A DNA stretch of 64,000 bases from Strigamia acuminata (GCA_949358305.1 OX442324.1:434001-498000), one strand, 5' to 3'. Counted from the first letter of the stretch, positions 9,644-20,725 are shown. Numbers and translations: made by a program. The notes: generated by a model from the letters alone, not told the origin.

Positions 9644-12600
9644 AATCTGACGATTTTAATTCTTTAATTTATAAAGAAGACGAATATAATACACTTTTCA
9701 ACAAGAAACACTTCTAAACTTTACTTTTGACAAAATAAAATTAAACTTCGCGTTTGTTTGACACGTGTTAGCTTTTGCAGGTTACACGGCACACAAAATT
9801 CGAATCGTGACTGAAATCGGGACGGCGTGGTCAAGATGACTCTGGAACACGTCTTCTGGTCTGGTCTGGATGCGAATGATCAGTATCTGATCTGGTCCTC
9901 CTTTAATAGCAGGGGGCTGGGGATCCCTAGATCTCCCAACTTCTGATTGGCGGATGTTAGTGTCGGCCAATGGTATAAAGGACGTTACATCTATTTAGTA
10001 GTTCTCTACTAAGTCCGTTCCCTTCGAGATTCAATTTTACCGATAAAATAAAATTCCTTCGGGAAGACATTCGTAAAATATTGTATTTTTCAAATGAAAA
10101 TAAAATAAACTTACTTCAATCTTCTTGAACTTTGGGATTTTTACCAATCCAAATAATTAAATAACTTTTCTTCAAAAAATATTTTTCTTTGATTATTCCG
10201 TTTAGTGTGTAATATCATTACAACCACAGTTTTAATAAAGTTTTCTCAAACTCTCAATTTTTCTTATTCTTATTCAATTATCGTTCAAATAATCATTCCT
10301 TTGTAATTGAAATCTATTTTCGATTCCCAACATTGTGTATTCATTTCCAATAGGAAGAATAATTTGACCAAGTCTTTACTTTTTCGGGTTTAAATTCCAT
10401 TTTTCGAGTGTGAAAAAATAAATTTTCACCATCCATCTCCCCCTTTTTTAACAAATTTTTTTAACAAATAAAAATTCGTTAAAATTCTTTAAATTTGTTT
10501 TGCGAGAAAAATTATCTAATTCTCTAATCTTCCAAAAGAAAATATTCGAAATTTTACTTTAAACGATAAAGTTATTGGTACAAATGTGTACTTGTTTTTC
10601 GGGAGAAAACTATTCGACAATCCTTTAGACTTTTGGGTAAAAATTATTCATCAAATCTTTCTTTTTTGATGACAATTGCTTTGATTTTTCGAAAGAAAAT
10701 ATCTAGCTAAATTCCACTTTTCCTGAGCGGACAATTGTTTTCACAATTAGTTATTCCTTTGCGATATTTACGAAGGACGTGTCTTTGATTATTCGTTTTA
10801 ATAATTTTCGTCCCCCTTATCTCTAATAACGAGATGTTTTTGCAGAGATCTTTTATCTTTTGAATGAAAGAATATTTAAATCTCAATTGTCGTAAATACC
10901 TTCATCTGCTGCAGCATTTCCTCAATTTGAACTTTTCAAATGAAAAGGCAAATCTGGAGAACTTTCACTGTCAAACTTCTATTCCTATCGCGCCAAAATT
11001 CGTAATTCACTGGTTTGGAATTCCGTATAACACGTGACACAATAACAGTATCGATGTCACAATTAAGCAGTTTACTACTCGGTCCGCGCGAGGACATGTA
11101 AATTACTTTTTTCCGATAAAAATAATTTTTCTTTGAAAAATATTTGAAATTGATTTTTCACAACTACTTTTGAATGAAATAAAATGAAGTTATTCCAACT
11201 TTTCGTTAATTGCTCACACATAACATTCCCTTTACTGTGGGATTTGCATCGAAATTCCATTTTTAAAGAACCTTTCTTTTACTTATCGCAAATAAAACAT
11301 ATTCAATCGTTTTTCTGATTAAACTTTAACACGTAAATTACGAACGAAATATATGATGACATTCCATTAACCTTTAGGAAAATTGACTAAATTCTTAATT
11401 TTTAGAGAAAAATAATGTATCTAGAATCTTTCCTTTTCCGAATAAAATCTATGTTCAAAATAGAAGATAAATCTTGTGCAATTCTTAGTTTTTTCGAATG
11501 GAAAAATACAACTTTTCATCAGCGGTGATTTATTTGATTTTTCCGAAAGAAAAATAATTACTTTGAAACTTATTTTCTTCGTTTAAATCAGCTATCTGAT
11601 TTTAAAGCTTCAATCCAATTAAAAAATATTCGCTCCGTAAATATTTCATGTGGCAAAGTTCATAGCCACAAATGGATTTGTTATTCCGGTTTTAAGAAAT
11701 CATGTGGGAAAATGTCCGATTAGATTACTAAAAATATTCGTTGTTTTTCAAACAGCTAAATTTCATTTAGAAATTCTCAAAATTTGGGAGACCCAAATAT
11801 CGTTGGAAACTTAAAACACTGTTAAATTTCCGAAAGGAAAGATTGAATGAAATCCTTTTACTTTTCCGAGGGAAAGCGTTTATCGTGATTCGTAACTTTC
11901 AATGTAAAAAATACTATTCTACGTGGTCGGCAACTTCATTCGCCGCCATTTTATACTTTCTTAATTTCCATTGTCCCGAAGGAAAAAATGTACTTTTTGT
12001 GAAAATAGTTAATTCCTTCAAATAAAGGTAATATTCATTTCGATTTGCAAATCTTTTCTGCGAAATGGAGTGTGTTGTTTTTCTCCAACAACTAAATTAT
12101 CTTTGGTACCGATGGCAGTGGAAAAATTAGTTCGCGACACTTAAATAAATCTCTACGAACCTTCTGTAACATTTCTCCGCTGTCTTTTATCTGTTGTCCG
12201 CCATAATTTCCAAGCATTCGTTCGCACCTTGCGTTGAAGGTTTGAGTAGCTTCCCTGCTGCGTTTGATACGGAGATCGACGCGTATTGCTATGGCGCGTG
12301 GTCGCTGGCTATCGGTGTCGACGTACAGTTACAAGAAACTTAATTTCTTGTAAATATTTCCAAATAGTTGCGGTGTTTTCTTCGTTTTAACTTTTCAGGT
12401 GGAAAGATAAATTCGTAAGAAGTCCGCCTTCTAAACTTGTATGTTTTTAGCTTTTCGAAATAAAACAAACTTCGAAAAAAATATCTGTATTCTTATTTCA
12501 CTCGAAACTTTTTTTTGATTTCTTATTTAAAATACTTCGTATTCCTTAAATTGTCGAACGAAAATAGTAAAGAGAGTTCACTAAACGTTTCCATTTCGTC

Positions 12601-13135
12601 AGTTTAACTTTTCACATGAAAATATAAACTGAAAATCTATTTGTCTGTTTTAACTAAAATTTTTTTGTTAATATCGGATTCAAGATTCGCTTTTGCAATT
12701 CGATCGAATTAATTTGCAACCTATTTCAGTGATCGTGTGATAGGTCTATAACTTCCGAAATTCCTAGTTAAAGGACAGTTTTGGTGTTTCTCAAGAAAAT
12801 AAACATGGTTTGAAACTGGTCTGTTTTTTAACTAAATCTTTTAGTTAAATATTTATCTCAAAATTCACTTTTACAATTCTATCGAATTTAATTGCAACCT
12901 AATCTCGGTGGGACCTCCACGTGTGAGATTAGGTGGTAGTCTTTGAAATCCCTAAAATCTTCAAACGAAAATAATGAAGGAAAATCTACTACGTATTTCT
13001 ATTTCATCAGTTTAACTTCTTCACATGGAAATATAAACTGAGAATTTAATCTGTCTATTTTTAACTTAAATCTTTTAGTTAAATATTTATCTCCAATATT
13101 CACTGTTGCAATTCAATCGAATTTAATTGCAACCT
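9644..13135 (-). other. Long non-coding leader of element A
   Basis: About 3.5 kb between primer site and gag-like ORF without a long frame. It is AT-rich, with many short motifs of the type ACTTTTC-n-GAAAA that could form small hairpins, and a tandem duplication of about 220 bp at its 5' end. A packaging signal would be expected here, but none can be pinpointed. Confidence 0.6.
12901..12919 (-). other. Second (internal) tRNA-Gln primer-site copy
   Basis: AATCTCGGTGGGACCTCCA is identical to the working primer site at 13136-13154 and is also followed by CGTGTGA. It lies 235 bp inside the element, away from any LTR edge. Confidence 0.85.
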
Positions 13136-13154
13136 AATCTCGGTGGGACCTCCA
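13136..13154 (-). other. Primer binding site, tRNA-Gln
   Basis: The plus strand reads AATCTCGGTGGGACCTCCA, the 3' end of tRNA-Gln including CCA, so the element strand is its complement. It lies two bases from the LTR end at 13157. Confidence 0.9.
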
Positions 13155-13156
13155 CG

Positions 13157-15071
13157 TGTGACGGTGACGACCACAACTCCCATTTAACAATGGTACCGGG
13201 AAGAGATCGCAATAAATAAACAGTGAATACAATACGAGATAAATACAAGACAGTTTATTGTTGGTAAACAATAATATCAAGGCTAAATTATACATAGGAC
13301 TAATGCCGACATTTGGCAAGTTAAATCAGCTATTAAACTATACAAAGAATTGGCCAACTGGCCCTAGAATAATATCACTACGGGTCTGGAATATGGGAGC
13401 GGTTTCCCCATCGCTCGACCTGATTATAGATGTCATCTTAAGCCGGATGGCTGTGTCCTGGAGTCCGATACGGCTTCGCTGGTTTCCTTGGTTCGCTGTG
13501 TAAACTATCGCACGTCGATAAATCGAATGATCTGAGCATTGCGGTTGACTTTGTCTGCACCGCCACAACTTTGGGAGGATATTGGTGTAAGTAAATGTAT
13601 TCATTTACTTATCAATATTCCACTTATGAATTATATTTAATTCATATCGTTGTGAATTCTTATTTAGATATTTCGGGAATAAGTTGTCGTCAACTTATCG
13701 GTTATATTGAGTTCAATATGAGATTAAGTCTTCTGACTTGATTTTGGTCCAACTGGTTGTCGAGTTTAAGTTTTGCTGTTATAAATAAAATGAAGATTAA
13801 GCTTCCCGTCGCAACACACAATTGCCATCGATTAGAATATACGCCTTGCCATGCAGAACGGTATCAAGCGTCCCCGGCGTCGCAGCACGGTCGTCCATCG
13901 AGTGGTTGACGGTACCACGTACACAGGGGTCGATAGCTCGCGGCTCCGCACAGCAGTTTTATCTCTCGCGGTACTAATAATAGACCGACTGCTTTGGCAT
14001 CGAATACCATGAGAATCAGCTTGCCAAACACTTGGTGCTACTCGTGGTTACTGTAAAACAGACTGCTTTGGCACCATCAGGTGAAGGAACCGATTCTCAA
14101 CAATACCGATGCTACTCGTGGTAACGGAATACGTTCATACCGAAAAAGACAACTTGGTCCTGTCCGGAGGATACTGAATTGCACAACGGCGGGTTCTCCT
14201 TCGGCGTCGCAACCGTAGACTGTAACATTTATGCAACATAATAATCCCAGCACTTCGACTTCAATTGCCGGCGGTGGCATGATTCTGTAGAATCATGCAA
14301 CGGTTCTTTGCGAATAAATCAACAAAGAACCAAAAGGTTTTTTACGTGAACAACGAATCATATTTCTTAAGTAACAATACCAAACAGAAAATAATCAAAC
14401 AGAGCTGCGGAATGGCCGATTGTTTGGGTTTATATAACCTGACTGGATTTAAGGATTAATCCAGTCATCCAATTGGAACATGGGTTCCACGAATCCCTCC
14501 AATCCCGTATCACCGGAAGTGGATACGGAGGAGCATTTATGCAAATTATGCTAATCCTTGTTACAACCGGAACTGGATACCCAGGACCGGAAATGGGTTC
14601 CACCAATCAGATTGATCGGTTGACCGATTGATCGCTAAACATTCTGTCCCGCAGAAATGGAAGTTACATTGTATTTAACAATGTCAGATACTTAATATAT
14701 ATTTATATTAATATTTAACACAATTTATTCACTTGATTAAATATACGTTTATATTTAATCATGAGGTTTTCAAGTTCGTATTCGAATTTATCGCTAATTG
14801 CGATCGCGCCATCTAGTGGCAATATGGAGCATTGACAAATGCGGGTTTTAGCTGACGAATCTTCGTAATTATGCCGTGATACTTTAGTATCATGTGGAAA
14901 TTAGTGTTTATTCTTAATAAACGAACATCTTTGTATTTGAAACATCATAAATGACTTTATTCTAGACATTTATCAGTTTTACACAGAATATTGTAAAAAT
15001 ACCATCATATTGGCGCAACAGCGCTTTCTTGATAGAAAAATAGGCATTTATAGCCATTGTAAACCGTCATA
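13157..15071 (-). repeat. LTR of element A (5' LTR)
   Basis: Same length and almost the same sequence as 5640-7554. Its inner edge abuts the primer site and its outer edge abuts the GAAG target duplication. Confidence 0.93.
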
Positions 15072-15085
15072 GAAGTAAAAAAATT

Positions 15086-16095
15086 AAAACCACCATTATA
15101 AATGACTTTTACCTCAGTATTTGGTAAGATGGCGCTTTCTCCTGATCACTGCAACAATCCTTCTCGCCATTGATGATGTCAGTTTTTGTCATTCTCTGTG
15201 GTGATTGATTCCCACACTTGTGTTATTGCAGCTTTCATTTCTGGGTTTGTGAGCTCTTAATCGTTTATTCATCAACAGCCAAATATTTTCCATCGGATTC
15301 ATATCTGGTGAGTCACCTGACCAAGGTAAAAGTGATTTTTTTTGTTTAAAACCATTTCATTATGGTCTTGGCCATATGGAAGGGTGCTCCATCTTGCATG
15401 AAGGTTACTTGTTGGCCCAAATAAAACTCTCTTTGATGGCAATAGACTTTCCTTGAGAATCTGTTGATATTTCCCAGCATTCACTGTTCCTTCTATCAAT
15501 GTTAACTGTCCTGGGCCTGTGGAGGATATGCAAACCCAGATCATTAGGCTGAGGTGATACTTCACAGCGGTGTTCAGACATTTTGGATTATTTTCTTTGC
15601 CTTTTCATTGTCAAACATGGACTCCCTGGTCCCCAAATGACAAGTAGAACTTAGAATTATCGAAGAAAATAACCGAATTCCACATTTCCGTGGCTCATGC
15701 ATGCCACTTACGAATTTGTTTGTTGTTCATGTATGATTTGCATCCTGGAACTCCGGATCTGTAGCCCATACTTTTAAGTTTCCATAGAACAATGTCTTTT
15801 GGGACTGTTATACCTGGTTCAAGTTGCCATTTAATGTGTTATTCCTTGGCAGAGAGCTTTGGTTGATTCCTGACAAGTGTTTTGAGGATCTGAATCTTGC
15901 ATTCTGTAGATTTTAGGCATCTTCCAGAACGTTTTCTAGCCGATTTGACCTTTCCATTATCTTCTTTTACACATTTACAAGCATTTGTTGATGCAGGATG
16001 GGGACATCTTCAAAAAGTTAGCAATTTCAGTCAAGAGTTTTCTTCTTAGCTCGCATGTTCACTAAAATTTGTTTTTCATCCGGACTCAACACCAT
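15086..16095 (-). pseudogene. Tc1-type transposase, decayed
   Basis: A start codon at about 16095 opens with M-V-L-S-P-D-E-K, typical of Tc1 transposases. A frame at 15299-15565 shows the catalytic-core segment W-V-C-I-S-S-T-G-P-G-Q-L-T, then E-G-T-V-N-A-G-K-Y-Q-Q-I-L and a final L-G-Q-V-T-H-Q-I. The full length would be about 335 codons, but the frame is broken several times, so no active enzyme is made. Confidence 0.85.
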
Positions 16096-16180
16096 GTTTG
16101 ATCTTAAGTGATTTTATGTTACAATCACGTGACTAGTTATCTGATTTGACTGTGTAAATGCTTCTACGTCATGTGTAATC

Positions 16181-16437
16181 GTCAAGTTTCTAAACTTTTG
16201 CAACAAGGAACACATATTTCCATATTTTTGCTTCGGAACAGATGAAGAAAAATCATCATATCTCTCTCATTTTTTATTTTTTTTTTAGTTCAAACACTTT
16301 GTTTTGAAGCTGAATAAAAGGGCAACAATGTGTATTAACTCGTCATATTTGTCAATCATTTATTTCCACACAACAAAGGTGAAAGAAAAAATATTTTTTG
16401 GAATTATTGATGTTTCCAAACTTATGCTTTCCACTAG
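16181..16437. repeat. Tc1 right terminal inverted repeat
   Basis: Reverse complement of 5383-5638, ending CCACTAG before TA at 16438-16439. Confidence 0.9.
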
Positions 16438-16516
16438 TATAGAAAAATTCAAAAAGAATAAATTTAAAAAATTATCCCGGTACCCAACCACTCGATGACT
16501 TCAACGCTTCAACCGA

Positions 16517-16705
16517 TTCGGTTGCCAATGCTCTCCCCTCCAATTCTTGTCATGTCACTCGGTCACTCACCCCGCATCTACGCATCTGCCAATCAGTGAC
16601 CAGTGACTTTGATCCACTTTTAACCCCTTTGTTTTTCAGTGAAGAAAACACAAAACTTAGGGGGCACAGAAAGGCTTGGGTGCATTGCACAACTCAAAAA
16701 ACACA
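16517..16705. repeat. Left arm of the TIR element
   Basis: Matches the reverse complement of about 18690-18893 with few substitutions. It contains repeated GTCACT/AGTGAC words. Confidence 0.85.
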
Positions 16706-16713
16706 TCACTCAC

Positions 16714-16983
16714 CTCGAACATCTCATTCTCATCGGGCAGCACGGCTTTCGTGGCACGGTCGTAAACGGCCATTGCGTGTCGAGTCAAACCGTGTTCTTC
16801 CTCCAATTCCATGTACAGAATAAGATAAAAATCTAAATTTTGAAACAATTGTAAATGAAAAATTAAATTAATTCAAACAAAATAAACACTGCTCAAGAAG
16901 ATCTCTCCAATTTCTTACCCCGTATCGGTCCACATGCTGTAAACGTTTGGCCATTTGAACAATGCAATTCCCTTTTTGTACGC
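16714..16983 (-). pseudogene. XAB2: XAB2/SYF1 splicing-factor fragment, two exons
   Basis: The exon at 16919-16983 encodes A-Y-K-K-G-I-A-L-F-K-W-P-N-V with a GTAAG-type donor. The exon at 16714-16832 (acceptor TTTAG, donor GTGAGT) encodes L-Y-M-E-L-E-E-E-H-G-L-T-R-H-A-M-A-V-Y-D-R. Both match neighbouring HAT repeats of XAB2/SYF1, a spliceosome NTC-associated scaffold. About 30 residues expected between them are absent, and no other exon is near, so this is a captured or stranded fragment. The second exon ends directly at the inner edge of the inverted repeat. Confidence 0.8.
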
Positions 16984-16989
16984 CTTTAA

Positions 16990-17756
16990 AAAACGAGATA
17001 TTACTTCTTGAATGGAGTTAAAAATGTAGGTACTTACTTGTGACGGGAAAAAAGAGAGCTATGAATAATTAATAAGATAAGAATATAACAATATATTAAG
17101 GGATAGTAAGGGAGGCTACATTGCAACGGTTATTGCAGTAAAGGCGGGAAAAGGATCTTGGAGTGACTGTGAGTCACTCAAGAAGAAAAGGGGGTCACTG
17201 GACAAGTGACCACAAATAGCCTGAGGGCTAGTAAAGGAATAAAACAAGTGAATAAAACTAAATAAATAGGAATGAACTACTTGTATTTATCGCTGTTACA
17301 TTCCCATTCCCACGTTTTTTGTAATTGTCATATTATTGAATATAATTGTTTTAATTTGGAATGTTTGTATAGGTTTATTTCTATGTTTTTGAATAAATCG
17401 GTAAAATGACTCGATTTTATAACTCAATTTTATACAGCACCTCTGAACACATTTTGCATTTCCATTCGAATATTTTTTTTCGTTATTTTATGGCCGTTTG
17501 TAGTGAATTATAGTTTATTAAATTTGAATTTCGAGCTTGTTTTGGAGCTTTTTATTCTGCCGATAGATGGCGACGCAATGAAATAGCTAATTCTAGTTTA
17601 ATTCGAATTTTGTGTAAATGTAAAGTATTAACGTCAATTTACCTGTAAGGATGAAGTAAAAAGGTCAATTTAACCTTAAATTTAAGGAAAATAACGAACA
17701 AATTACTGTAAAAATGATCTTTAAGGCATTTTATACTGCAAATCTAATGTTTTGAC
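16990..17756. other. Non-coding sequence, no gene seen
   Basis: AT-rich DNA with several GTCACT/AGTGAC words near 17160-17215 and scattered imperfect precursors of the 31-bp repeat that follows. No frame or splice pattern could be supported. Confidence 0.4.
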
Positions 17757-18037
17757 TTCATATTTACAGTAAAATTGACGTGTTGACTTCAAATTTACAG
17801 TAAAATCGACGTTTTTAATTTATATTTACAGTAAAATCGACGTTTTTAATTTATATTTACAGTAAAATCGACGTTTTTAATTTATATTTACAGTAAAATC
17901 GACGTTTTTAATTTATATTTACAGTAAAATCGACGTTTTTAATTTATATTTACAGTAAAATCGACGTTTTTAATTTATATTTACAGTAAAATCGACGTTT
18001 TTAATTTATATTTACAGTAAAATCGACGTTTTTACTT
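17757..18037. repeat. 31-bp tandem repeat, about 9 copies
   Basis: The core TTTACAGTAAAATCGACG recurs every 31 bp, with the first and last copies diverged. Flanking sequence on both sides contains degenerate forms, suggesting local expansion from an older array. Confidence 0.95.
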
Positions 18038-18689
18038 CATATTTACGCCAAATTTGACCATTTGCTTTATATTTAAGATAAATTTGACGTTTTTCTCTTA
18101 TTTTTACCGTAAGAGAGTAGTAAAAACATCAATTGTATTTTAAAGTAAAACGTCAAATTGACATCCCTGAGATAAACATGCGCACTTGTAACACGAGATG
18201 CACGGACGAATTTTGATTTTTCATATAAAATCAATTTAAAAAAAAAAAATTTTTGTGTACTACTAATATTAGGCAGTGAAAAGATCACACATACGACTAG
18301 GTTTAGCTCAGAAGTTAATGGATCTAGCATCAAGAGCAATGGTGGAATGTTTTAATGCTAAATACGTGTCGTCAGTTTATTCGTGGGAAATACGGCATCC
18401 ATCTATCATATGAAGATTAGTTATAATAAAAAGTTGTACACAAATAAGAAAAAATAAAGACAAAATATATGATAAAAAAGCTCGAATTTTCCCTCGAATT
18501 TTCCACTCGCCTCGACCTGCGCTAGACATGCACCCACCTGCGCCCCTCGCTTTTATTTTAATTCTTTAACTAAGTTAATTTATTGCAAAACAAATCTTTT
18601 GGGTTTTTTGGGACATTGTATATGTGTACTCTTTCAGATTTTATTGATTTCAGTTAATGTCATTCCTTGTAAGAACACACAACTTGAGT
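18038..18689. other. Non-coding sequence inside the TIR element
   Basis: Decaying copies of the 31-bp repeat run to about 18120, then AT-rich DNA. No gene is supported; an 88-codon minus frame here lacks any motif. Confidence 0.4.
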
Positions 18690-18893
18690 TTGATGTGTTT
18701 TTTGAGTTGTGCAATGCACCCAAGCCTTTCTGTGCCCCCTAAGTTTTGTGTTTTCTTCACTGAAAAACAAAGGGGTTAAAAATGGGTCAAAGTCACTGGT
18801 CACTGATTGGCAGATGCATAGATGTGGGGTGAGTGACCGAGTGACGTGACAAGAATTGAAGGGGAGAGCATTGGCAACCGAATCGGTTATCAA
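18690..18893. repeat. Right arm of the TIR element
   Basis: Inverted match to 16517-16705. Its outer end, AACCGAATCGGTT, runs straight into the RASSF-like coding sequence. Confidence 0.85.
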
Positions 18894-19668
18894 CACGTTG
18901 TTGGATAAATTTCGTGTTTGTTGTCAGGGATAATGGCGGCGAGTTGATTTTTGTTGGATAAAAGTGTTGGTTTTTTATTATGTTGTTGTTGATGTTGTAG
19001 AGACTCGACGGCTTCTAGATACGGAGCATCCGTTGTTAGTTCGTGTTAATTTGGGACCTCACGAAGATGTGGCTAAAGTGTTTATCATGGATAAACGTAA
19101 AACGAATGAAATTTCAAGCGAGGTTTGTTAATGAAGTATCAATTTGGAGTGTTATAACGTTATTTTTAAGGGTCGTTGCGTCAAGCAGCAATTGAGACCC
19201 AAAAAATAATTTCCGAAGCAAAAATGATGTATTTTTCGGAGAAAATGGCGATTTGTCGGAAAATATTACTCTTTTTAAGGAAAAATGGCGATTTGTCGGA
19301 AAATATTACGCTTTTAAGAAAAAATGGCATTTTTTAAAGAAAATGATGATTTTATGGAAGAAATTGCCATTTTTATCGATGAAATTGATGGTTTCTGAGG
19401 GAAATGGCTATTTTTATTGATGAAAATCGATTTTCTGATGGAAATAATGATTTTTTCCGACAAAATTGCAATTTTTTCAGAGGTTATTTTTTTTTTTTTC
19501 GTCTAAAATGATAAATAAGCTAATTTTTATCGTTTCCAGGTGGCTCAATTTCTGAATTTATCTTTGACTGAATTAAAAGCAATAAGTTTTCGTTACCAAG
19601 AAGAAGAACAGCGAGAACTAGCTAAACTCAAGTTCAAATTCAAAATGATGAGAAAACAAATGCAATAA
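18890..19668 (+). pseudogene. RASSF-family Ras-association protein, 3' exons (fragment)
   Basis: Three stretches match the RASSF C-terminal half. Around 18893-18960 are V-I-N-T-L-L-D-K-F-R-V and, in another frame, V-V-R-D-N-G-G-E. Exon 19001-19122 (acceptor TTGTAG, donor GTTTGT) encodes L-L-D-T-E-H-P-L-L-V-R-V-N-L-G-P. Exon 19540-19668 encodes V-A-Q-F-L-N-L-S-L, then E-E-E-Q-R-E-L-A-K-L and a stop, a SARAH-type coiled coil. RASSF proteins bind Ras-like GTPases and, through SARAH, Hippo/MST kinases. The last two exons join in frame and look healthy, but about ten residues are missing with a frame change in the first stretch, next to the TIR element. AATAAA signals follow near 19798 and 19840. 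It could be the 3' end of a gene broken by the insertion. Confidence 0.75.
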
Positions 19669-19844
19669 TTGCTCTTAAGGAAATCATGAAGAAGAAAATT
19701 CATTAATTCCCTTTATTGTTCATTCGTGCCATTTTTTTATTTTATTTTATTAAATTAATTTTTTTTGTATAAAAAACAACAAAAACAAGTATTATCCAAT
19801 AAAATTCACAGCATTGTATGACTACGTTTATTAATGAGAAATAA

Positions 19845-20480
19845 AAGCATTTTCACATGAATTTAATCGAATCCGATGTTTTTTCATTTGTTGGAAGGAA
19901 AAGTAGAAAAATAGGTTTGATTTCTGCATGTTTGCGACTCCAATGATGAAATTAAAGTTTGAAATTAATTTACACAGTTTTTATTTATTTGTTTGTTTAT
20001 TAAAAAAAGAAATTGAATTGAAAATAAAGATTTTTGTCCGCTTATTGGCACTCTACCCTGAATCCCGATATAACATGTAATCCAGTAGGCACTTTCTTTT
20101 GATATTTCACGTAATCTTGACCGAAAAAATTTAAAAGAATGAATTCTTTTTCGTATATCCGCTCGTTAAAGAAATTCCATGATGCGATAGTGTAACCGAT
20201 TAAACAGATCGGATTGCACAACACAATCTGCAATTAGAAATAAACTTTTAGTGAGTAAATGCTATAAAGAAGGCTGCAAAAGTAGATTATTTGCTTGTAA
20301 AAAATGCTTATTCAAGAAACACAATTCCAGCAATTTCCATTAAAAAATGTAGTATTGGATTGAACAATATCGTACATTAGTCCTGTCATGTATACAATAC
20401 GTGTCATCGTCACGTATTGTATACTGACATCGTCACGTATATAATGCGTGACATTATTTGGGGTATATAAACCCCCAACC
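19845..20480. repeat. Right arm of the ICMT inverted duplication
   Basis: Reverse-complement counterpart of 3976-4640, including exon, intron end, 3' flank and the ACGTGACGATG-type block. Confidence 0.85.
20042..20227 (-). pseudogene. ICMT: ICMT terminal exon, right copy
   Basis: Acceptor CTAATTGCAG precedes a frame matching the ICMT C-terminus, with V-P-T-G-L-H-V-I-S-G-F-R-V before TAA, so this copy keeps the four codons lost from the left copy. The next coding sequence upstream on this strand (20795-21359) belongs to a different gene, so no other ICMT exon is linked. It is probably an orphan exon, although the exon itself is undamaged. Confidence 0.8.
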
Positions 20481-20494
20481 ATTGTTGAAGTCGA

Positions 20495-20725
20495 AAAATG
20501 TCCGATCGAAGAGAATCCCGGTCGAAGAGAATACCGGTCGAAGAGAATACCGGTCGAAGAGAATCCCGGTCGAAAGAAATCCGGTCGAAATATTTACTGG
20601 TCGAAAGAATTCCTGGTCGAAAAGTTTCTCGGTCGAGAAAAATCCAGTCGAAAAAAATCCGGTCGCGAAAAATCCAGTCGAAGAGAATCCCGGTCGAAAG
20701 GAATCCGGGTCGAAAATATTCCACC
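20495..20725. repeat. Minisatellite of GGTCGAAgAGAATCCC type, right copy
   Basis: About 14 units of 15-18 bp built on GGTCGAA(A/G), the reverse complement of the array at 3725-3975. It too keeps several frames open on both strands. Confidence 0.9.

Larger units (their letters stand above)
12600..13156 (-). repeat. Degenerate tandem repeat of about 220 bp carrying primer-site copies
   Basis: Blocks starting AGTTTAACTT (12601, 13009) followed by AACTAAA(T)CTTTTAGTTAAATATT and (T)CGAATT(T)AATTGCAACCTA recur about three times. The second and third copies end in the same tRNA-Gln primer sequence; the first is diverged. Confidence 0.8.
5640..15071 (-). mobile_element. LTR retrotransposon A, 9.4 kb, non-autonomous (no pol)
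   Basis: Two 1915-bp direct repeats (5640-7554 and 13157-15071) flank an internal region with a minus-strand gag-like frame. The 4-bp target duplication is GAAG (5636-5639; 15072-15075). On the minus strand the order is 5' LTR (right), a tRNA-Gln primer site at 13154-13136, a 3.5-kb leader, the gag-like ORF, a purine tract AAGGGGGATG at about 7564-7555, and the 3' LTR. No protease, reverse transcriptase or integrase is present, so it must borrow enzymes. The LTRs differ at very few sites (one seen: A/T near 7333/14850), so insertion was recent. Confidence 0.92.
5383..16437 (-). mobile_element. Tc1/mariner element with long terminal inverted repeats, split by LTR element A
   Basis: Inverted repeats of about 255 bp (5383-5638 and 16181-16437) begin CTAGTGGAAAGCATAAG and are flanked by TA on both sides (5381-5382; 16438-16439), the TA target duplication of the Tc1 family. 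Without the inserted LTR element it is about 1.6 kb, a normal Tc1 size, and carries a decayed transposase on the minus strand. It sits in an AAR2 exon. Confidence 0.9.
16517..18893. mobile_element. TIR element carrying XAB2 exons
   Basis: Inverted arms of about 185-190 bp (about 16517-16705 and 18690-18893) share AACCGATTCGGTTGCCAATG at the outer end and ACTCAAAAAACACATCA at the inner end. Between them lie two XAB2 exons, a 31-bp satellite and non-coding DNA. No transposase is seen. The outer 13 bases are themselves near-palindromic, which blurs the exact border and target duplication. Confidence 0.65.

Noticed and set aside
13136-13154. A tRNA-Gln gene
   Set aside because: Only the last 19 bases of the tRNA (with CCA) are present beside an LTR, which is a primer binding site. 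No cloverleaf is found.
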